From: Butyrivibrio sp.
GTDB taxonomy: Bacteria > Bacillota > Clostridia > Lachnospirales > Lachnospiraceae
Reading direction: 5' to 3'
DNA length: 46,854 bases
Assembly (NCBI GenBank): GCA_016297265.1
Contig: JAEDHB010000012.1
Span: 1-46,854, forward strand
Under the pieces are notes generated by a model. The model searched no databases, was not told where the DNA came from, and was given only the letters and a program-made list of their open reading frames with translations. Of the stretch, positions 42,057 to 46,854 are shown one piece after another. The translations under genes and the position numbers were made by a program. Every line of letters begins with the position of its first letter. The stretch's first letter is position 1.

Positions 42057-43439
42057 ATGAGGATCAAATTAAAAAATTCTATAAAGAAATCCATCAGGGT
42101 TTTCTTTATTCCTATTGGAATTATGGCCATGATTATTATTGCGGCGGTCATGTTCTGTTTTGGCAAATATAAGAAGACAATGGATTTCTATAATAAAGCA
42201 TATTCCGATATATCTACAACCGTGCTTGTGGCTAATACGCTGGATGATGCTGTTATGGATTATGTGGAATACGGCGGAAAATACTATCTTGACAAGGTTA
42301 CATATAATTATGACAGCCTTGTTGATAAGATAAAGCTTATTTCCAATAACAGAGATTCATATTCTTCAGTTGTCAGGGATTACATTGACAATGTTGAAAT
42401 GATAACCCGTGAAATAGAAGTAATAATCAAGAATTTCCGTGCAGATACAGATGATGCCAGCCGTAGCAAAATCTACAGCGAGAAGCTTTTTGAGAGAATT
42501 ACCAGAGTTGAGAAGGATTTTAATTTCATATTAAAATTTGTTACAGAGGCCGGCCTTGAAAAATACAATAAACTGGAGAGTCGGATTGTGGTTACACAGG
42601 TTCTGGTTGTTGTTGCTGTGCTGGTGCTCTGTCTTGCCGTGTATCTGCTGTGGCTGTATTACAACAGAAATGTTGCTGTCCCGGTCAGCGATATATATGA
42701 ATGGTCCACGATGCTGGGTGAGGGATATTATAAGATGGATGATCTCAACACGGAAGGCGACAGTGAACTTACAGAGCTTGCCAAATCTTTTAACATGGTT
42801 AAGGCAAAGCTCGCCGAGGCAACCAAACTCAAGGATGAGTATGTCAAGGCCACGGAGAAAATCAAGGACATTGAAGAGCATAAGAAGAAATTCGTCAAGC
42901 AGCTCTATGATGAGAAGAGGGACAAAGAAGCCATTACCAATATAGCAAAATGCGACGGACTCACAGGTCTGTATAACAGAAGGACCTTTGATGAGATAGT
43001 TGAAGAGTTCTTTATTAAGAGACCGGCGGGCGTCGAAGGTGCATTGTTCCTTATCGATATGGACAATTTTAAAAACATTAATGACAGTCTGGGACATCTT
43101 GCAGGTGATGAAGCCCTCAAGCTTCTGGCCGGCGTTATGAGAATTGTATTTACGGGGGCATATCTCGGAAGATACGGCGGAGACGAGTTTATCGTATTCT
43201 GCTCCGGTAACAGCAATACGGAGGAACTTAAAAAATACGCCGAAGCGCTGTGCAAGAAGATGGATACCGTTATGGAAAAAGAAGGTAAGAAGGTTCAAAT
43301 GTCAGTCAGCGTAGGTATTTCCAAGACCGAAGAGGTGAACGATTATTCTGAACTGTACAGGATGGCGGATAAAGCACTGTATTTTTCAAAAGAAAACGGA
43401 CGTAACCGTTATACTTTCAGTGAAGACCTTGAAGATTAA
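42057..43439 (+). CDS. Membrane diguanylate cyclase (sensor + HAMP-like + GGDEF)
   Basis: The 460-residue protein has a membrane segment at about residues 15-37, an external helical sensor of about 145 residues without a recognised fold, a second membrane segment (VLVVVAVLVLCLAVYLLWLYY), a HAMP-like and coiled-coil linker, and a C-terminal GGDEF domain. The catalytic signature is intact: LIDMDNFKNINDSLGH and Gly374-Gly375-Asp376-Glu377-Phe378, so it should make cyclic di-GMP. The inhibitory I-site RxxD five residues before GGDEF is absent (the segment reads FTGAYLGRY). I use ATG 42057 behind GGGTG. It is monocistronic, with its own promoter and terminator. Confidence 0.9.
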   Translation: MRIKLKNSIKKSIRVFFIPIGIMAMIIIAAVMFCFGKYKKTMDFYNKAYSDISTTVLVANTLDDAVMDYVEYGGKYYLDKVTYNYDSLVDKIKLISNNRDSYSSVVRDYIDNVEMITREIEVIIKNFRADTDDASRSKIYSEKLFERITRVEKDFNFILKFVTEAGLEKYNKLESRIVVTQVLVVVAVLVLCLAVYLLWLYYNRNVAVPVSDIYEWSTMLGEGYYKMDDLNTEGDSELTELAKSFNMVKAKLAEATKLKDEYVKATEKIKDIEEHKKKFVKQLYDEKRDKEAITNIAKCDGLTGLYNRRTFDEIVEEFFIKRPAGVEGALFLIDMDNFKNINDSLGHLAGDEALKLLAGVMRIVFTGAYLGRYGGDEFIVFCSGNSNTEELKKYAEALCKKMDTVMEKEGKKVQMSVSVGISKTEEVNDYSELYRMADKALYFSKENGRNRYTFSEDLED

Positions 43440-43447
43440 TATTGCAG

Positions 43448-43477
43448 GGACTGCTACAGTTGTGGCAGTCCTTTTTT
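43448..43477 (+). terminator. Rho-independent terminator after the GGDEF gene
   Basis: GGACTGC (43448-43454) pairs with GCAGTCC (43465-43471), followed by six T. Confidence 0.9.
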
Positions 43478-43537
43478 CTGTACGCATGAGCACTCCTGCG
43501 GAATAGTGTTAAGGCGTATTTTTTATAAATATTTTAT

Positions 43538-43565
43538 TTGATTATATGCTATATTTTGATATTAT
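43538..43565 (+). promoter_or_regulatory. Promoter region of the ABC exporter operon
   Basis: TTGATT (43538-43543), 16 bp, TATTAT (43560-43565). An overlapping extended -10 (TGC-TATATT at 43547-43555) is an alternative. Confidence 0.5.
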
Positions 43566-43596
43566 ATATAAGTAATATGATAATGGAGGGTATACG

Positions 43597-44373
43597 ATGA
43601 TACGTATTGAAAATCTTACAAAGGTATATAAGCTTTCCAAGAGACAGATGCAAAAACAGAAAACTAAGCTTAGTACCAAAATTGCGGTAAATGATGTTTC
43701 ATTAACTGCCAATGCAGGCGAGATATTTGGATTGCTGGGACCTAACGGCGCCGGAAAAACCACCACTCTCAGATGCCTTGCAACTTTGTTAAAACCAACG
43801 GATGGAAGAATTACCATCGATGATATCGATGTAGTGGAACAGCCGGACAAAATCAGGGAAAAGCTTGGATTTCTTACCGGCGAAATTAAATTGGATGACC
43901 AGTTTTCGGTTAATTACCTTGTGGAATTTTTCGGAAGACTCCATGGAATACCGGAGGATATACTTAAGGAGCGCAAAAAGAAGCTTTTTGATTATTTCGG
44001 CTTGAACGGATTTATGGACAAAAAAATAGAAGAATTATCCACAGGAATGAAGCAGAAGGCTGCTATCGCTGTATGCCTTATTCATGACCCGGAAATTGTA
44101 ATTTTTGATGAGCCTACATCGGGACTTGATATCGTTACGGCAAGACTTGTGCTTGATTATCTTAAGGTTCTTAAAGATGAGGGAAAGCTTGTCATTATTT
44201 CCACACATATTATGAGCGAAGCTGAGAGATTGTGCGACAGAGTTGCTATTATTATTGACGGCAAAAAAGTTTGCGATGCAACTCTTCCTGAGATTTACAG
44301 TCAGTACAATGTGAATAATCTTGAGGATGCTTTCTTTGAGATGTATAAATTGAATCATAAGGAGGAAGCATAA
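43597..44373 (+). CDS. ABC transporter ATP-binding protein, NatA-like
   Basis: The 258-residue ATPase has Walker A GPNGAGKT at 48-55, the signature LSTGMKQK, Walker B with the following D-loop IVIFDEPTSGLD, and the H-loop ISTHIMSEAERL. Sequence style and pairing with the following permease are like the NatA subunit of Na+ exporters, but drug or peptide export is equally possible. GGAGG precedes the ATG. The stop overlaps the permease start by one base. Confidence 0.9.
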   Translation: MIRIENLTKVYKLSKRQMQKQKTKLSTKIAVNDVSLTANAGEIFGLLGPNGAGKTTTLRCLATLLKPTDGRITIDDIDVVEQPDKIREKLGFLTGEIKLDDQFSVNYLVEFFGRLHGIPEDILKERKKKLFDYFGLNGFMDKKIEELSTGMKQKAAIAVCLIHDPEIVIFDEPTSGLDIVTARLVLDYLKVLKDEGKLVIISTHIMSEAERLCDRVAIIIDGKKVCDATLPEIYSQYNVNNLEDAFFEMYKLNHKEEA

Positions 44374-45590
44374 TGAACGGTCTTAAAACGATTATTTCCA
44401 AAGAATTAAGAAGGGTATTTACAGATAGAAAGCTTATTTTTTCAATGTTTATTTTACCTGCCATTGTTGTAATAGGAGTTATGTATCTTACATCAACACT
44501 GATGAACAATATGCAGGATAAGGTAAAAGAACATGTTTCTGAAATTGTTGTATATCAGGCACCTGAAGATTTTGTTCAAATTGCGGAAGGCACAGAGGGA
44601 ATCAGTGTAAAATATATCTCTGATGCCGGCCGGCTTGATACTGCAAAAGAGCAGATTAGAAGCGGTGTTATTGATTATGTTGTATGTTTTCCTGATGGCT
44701 TTGAAAAAGCTGTTGCGGATAAGGACGGCTTAGTAGTTCCTGAAATCAAAACATATTATAATCCAAGTGAGGATACAAGCGCCCAGGCAAAAACAAATTT
44801 TGCTCCCGTGATTGAGGCATACAGAAGTAAGCTGATGGCGGACAGATTCGGAAGTGCCGAGAAAGCAGTTATTTTCACAGTGGATTCAACAAATCCTCAG
44901 GAAAGCAGTCTTGTCGACGAGGAAAAAGCATCGGGAAAAGCCATGGGAAGCTTTATTCCTTATTTCATCACTATGATAATATTTGCAGGTGCCATGGGAC
45001 TTGGCGTTGATTCAATTGCCGGCGAGAAGGAGAGAGGAACCATTACCAGCCTTCTGCTTGCACCTGTTAAGAGAGTAAATATTGTTATGGGAAAAATAAT
45101 TTCATTGAGTATTTTATCTGTTTTATCAGCCATAATATACATGGGTTCAATGATTATTGCCTTTCCGATGATGATGAGTACGGAGGGTGCGACATCGCAG
45201 CTAGGCGGGCTTAATCTTTCACTGGATGCGGTTCAGATTCTTCAGCTTGTTGTTGTAGTAATCGGAGCAGTGCTTTTGTATGTAACAATAATAGGAATTG
45301 TGTCAGTTCTTTCAAGGACAATCAAGGAGGCACAGACCTATATTACTCCTGTATATATGATTATTATTGTTGCAGGTCTTGTCACTATGTTTTCAAGTGA
45401 CAGCAATAATATGCTGTTTTACGGAATACCATTGGTAAATATTGCTGCTTCACTAAAGGGAATACTTACCAACGACCTGACCTGGATGCAGTGGTTGCTC
45501 ACAGTGGGAGTGACCTATGGCATGACATTTATTCTTATGGCTGCGATTGCGAAAGCCTTTAAGAGTGAAAAGATTATGTTTAATGCGTAA
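44373..45590 (+). CDS. ABC-2 type permease, NatB-like
   Basis: The 405-residue membrane protein begins with the usual KELRRVFTDRKLIFSMFILPA segment and first helix, followed by a large external domain of about 150 residues (Asp/Glu/Ser-rich, with YYNPSEDTSAQAK), and five or so C-terminal helices including FIPYFITMIIFAGAMGLGVD and the conserved GEKERGTITSLLLAPVKR loop. This matches the ABC2_membrane_3/NatB group. It is coupled to the ATPase gene by a 1-bp overlap with GGAGG inside the end of that gene. Together they form an exporter; the cargo cannot be named from sequence. Confidence 0.9.
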   Translation: MNGLKTIISKELRRVFTDRKLIFSMFILPAIVVIGVMYLTSTLMNNMQDKVKEHVSEIVVYQAPEDFVQIAEGTEGISVKYISDAGRLDTAKEQIRSGVIDYVVCFPDGFEKAVADKDGLVVPEIKTYYNPSEDTSAQAKTNFAPVIEAYRSKLMADRFGSAEKAVIFTVDSTNPQESSLVDEEKASGKAMGSFIPYFITMIIFAGAMGLGVDSIAGEKERGTITSLLLAPVKRVNIVMGKIISLSILSVLSAIIYMGSMIIAFPMMMSTEGATSQLGGLNLSLDAVQILQLVVVVIGAVLLYVTIIGIVSVLSRTIKEAQTYITPVYMIIIVAGLVTMFSSDSNNMLFYGIPLVNIAASLKGILTNDLTWMQWLLTVGVTYGMTFILMAAIAKAFKSEKIMFNA

Positions 45591-45614
45591 TTTACTGCGG
45601 AATGGAGAAATATT

Positions 45615-46268
45615 ATGATTTCAGTGGTTTTTGATATGGACGGGGTGCTTTTTGACACTCAGAAAATATATCTTAAGGCATGGTATGAGACAGCAGAGCT
45701 CCTTGATATTGAGGATATTGACGAGCCTGCCCATATGTGTATCGGAACGAACAGAAACGATCAGAGAGCTATCCTTGATAAGTATTATAACGGCAGGTTT
45801 CCCTATGATGAATTCTGCAGGGTTAAGGATGGAATTTTTGAAAAACATCTTGAGGCCGGAGTGCCGCTTAAGGAGGGTGTGGTCGATATGCTTCGCTTCC
45901 TTAAGGGTGCAGGAGCAAAGGTTGCAATAGCTTCTTCTTCGAGGGTTCCCATGATACAGCATCATATTGAGGAAACGGGGATTGCACAGTATTTTGACAA
46001 AATAATAGGCGGCGACATGGTGGAACACAGCAAGCCGGACCCTGAGATATACATCAGAGCCTGCGAGCTGTTGGGGGAAAAGCCGGAAGCGTGTTATGCT
46101 GTCGAGGATTCCTATAACGGAATCCGTTCTGCTGCGGCAGCCGGGATGAAGACGATTATGATACCGGATGTTCTGCCGCCCACAGAAGAAATGGAAGAAT
46201 TAACATATATGATTTTTCCGGCAATGAAAGATTTTATGATTTATCTCAAGGAGAAGGATAGTGAATAA
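45615..46268 (+). CDS. HAD-family phosphatase, beta-phosphoglucomutase-like
   Basis: The 217-residue protein has HAD motif I VVFDMDGVLFDT (nucleophile Asp7, acid/base Asp9), a helical cap after it, motif II ASSSRVPM, motif III with HSKPDPEIY, and motif IV EDSYNGIRSAAAAGM. Family members dephosphorylate or isomerise sugar phosphates or nucleotides; the exact substrate is not clear. A GGAG site precedes the ATG, 24 bp after the permease gene. The next gene starts 8 bp before its stop, so these two are translationally coupled. Confidence 0.88.
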   Translation: MISVVFDMDGVLFDTQKIYLKAWYETAELLDIEDIDEPAHMCIGTNRNDQRAILDKYYNGRFPYDEFCRVKDGIFEKHLEAGVPLKEGVVDMLRFLKGAGAKVAIASSSRVPMIQHHIEETGIAQYFDKIIGGDMVEHSKPDPEIYIRACELLGEKPEACYAVEDSYNGIRSAAAAGMKTIMIPDVLPPTEEMEELTYMIFPAMKDFMIYLKEKDSE

Positions 46269-46854
46269 AGACAGAATTAAGGATTTAATGGACAAATTAT
46301 GGAAGCGGTATGAATATGCTTCCATTCTGCATAACAGTTCAAGCGGAATGATGTTTTCCGTATCAGGACGCGGGATTGAGGCTTCGCAGAACAAGAGATT
46401 TTGCGAGGACGGATATGTGGTGAAGGCATACGATAAAGGCCTTTATGTTGAATACTCCTTCAATGATTTTGATGAGGAAAGTGTATTGAAGCATATTGAG
46501 GATTTGTTCAGGGTTAAGAATACTTTTTCTGATAACATCGGTATCAATGAATATTCTGCGATTCCGGACGAGGAATGTGTTCTGGACAGTGAATATGTTT
46601 TTCATAATAATCCTCAGGAGGCCGATGCAGATGATATAATCGGCAAGCTTACAGAAATCAGGGAGAAATCCCTGAAGTTTGATGAGCGTATTTTTGACTG
46701 CAATGTCAGAAGCCAGTATCAGGTGTATTCAAAATATTTTCTGTCACCAAATAGGGAATTGAACCAGAAAGTACTCTGGATGTCTGCGCATGTTCTTATG
46801 ATGGCAAAGAGGGGCGAGAAGGTTAAATCCTACTACAAGGCGTACTCCAATAAG
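46261..46854 (+). CDS. TldD/PmbA-family protein, N-terminal part
   Basis: A reading frame starting with GTG at 46261 stays open to the window edge (198 residues) and overlaps the HAD gene by 8 bp; AAGGAG lies 8-9 bp upstream. The segment with SSGMMFSVSGRGIEASQNKR followed by GYVVKAYDKGLYVEYSFN matches the N-terminal sheet of TldD/PmbA-type proteins, and EEADADDII-like acidic helices and the later YQVYSKYFLSPNRELNQKV strand follow the same order. TldD/TldE form a zinc peptidase complex that trims unstructured peptides such as microcins. The C-terminal half with the metal site is outside the window, so activity and subfamily cannot be judged. Confidence 0.72.
   Translation, partial: MNKDRIKDLMDKLWKRYEYASILHNSSSGMMFSVSGRGIEASQNKRFCEDGYVVKAYDKGLYVEYSFNDFDEESVLKHIEDLFRVKNTFSDNIGINEYSAIPDEECVLDSEYVFHNNPQEADADDIIGKLTEIREKSLKFDERIFDCNVRSQYQVYSKYFLSPNRELNQKVLWMSAHVLMMAKRGEKVKSYYKAYSNK

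Noticed and set aside
42531..43298. A 255-codon minus-strand frame opposite the GGDEF gene
   Set aside because: It covers the conserved GGDEF domain in antisense and has no start signals.
1..46854. Mobile element, prophage, tRNA, rRNA or CRISPR content
   Set aside because: I saw no transposase, integrase, phage structural gene, tRNA cloverleaf with CCA end, rRNA signature or direct-repeat array.

Overview
The window is a continuous piece of a low-GC Gram-positive chromosome, most likely a Clostridia member of the Lachnospiraceae type. This rests on gene content and signals: strong AGGAGG ribosome binding sites, sigma-A and extended -10 promoters, a CIRCE-controlled hrcA-grpE-dnaK-dnaJ operon, an infC-rpmI-rplT operon with an L20-type leader, DegV, a DUF815 ATPase, a GerA-family protein and DUF5050/DUF342 proteins. 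I see no insertion sequence, prophage, CRISPR array, tRNA or rRNA. It is a dense housekeeping region with several poorly known accessory genes.

Layout. 1-5.4 kb: 3' end of glgA, a converging DUF5050 membrane protein, pheA plus a DUF815 AAA ATPase, and a converging PHP phosphoesterase. 5.6-9.6 kb: a transglutaminase-like lipoprotein, a zinc-ribbon membrane protein and a lone GerA-type germination protein. 9.7-14.0 kb: a tight four-gene operon of a lipid-kinase-like protein, a hybrid histidine kinase, QueH and a thioesterase. 14.1-17.6 kb: an unknown three-TM protein, prfC on the minus strand, an orphan receiver protein and a small membrane protein. 17.6-26.4 kb: an XPD-like helicase with a fused nuclease domain, then two M14-fold genes, purL and signal peptidase I. 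26.6-29.0 kb: degV (minus), then infC-rpmI-rplT. 29.0-31.6 kb: an orphan HPt protein overlapping a DUF342 protein that carries nine and a half 26-residue repeats. 31.7-38.4 kb: CIRCE, hrcA-grpE-dnaK-dnaJ and a UvrD-type helicase. 38.5-43.4 kb: a 673-residue protein with a cyclic-nucleotide-binding-like N-terminus (minus), a zinc-ribbon membrane protein joined to a membrane-anchored Mrr-like nuclease, an unexplained structured 436-bp gap and a GGDEF protein. 43.6-46.9 kb: a NatAB-like ABC exporter, a HAD phosphatase and the start of a TldD/PmbA-like gene running off the end.

How the parts connect. Much of the region is protein synthesis and quality control: IF3, L35, L20, RF3, QueH, the DnaK machine, signal peptidase and possibly TldD. 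A second theme is signalling: a hybrid kinase with its own receiver and HPt, an orphan receiver, an orphan HPt, a diguanylate cyclase and a cNMP-domain protein. The least described items are the M14 pair in which the second member has lost all zinc and catalytic residues, the HPt/repeat-DUF342 pair, the zinc-ribbon/Mrr membrane pair, and several RNA hairpins that overlap ribosome binding sites or lie in leaders. Functions were assigned by reading motifs in the translated sequence; no database search was run.
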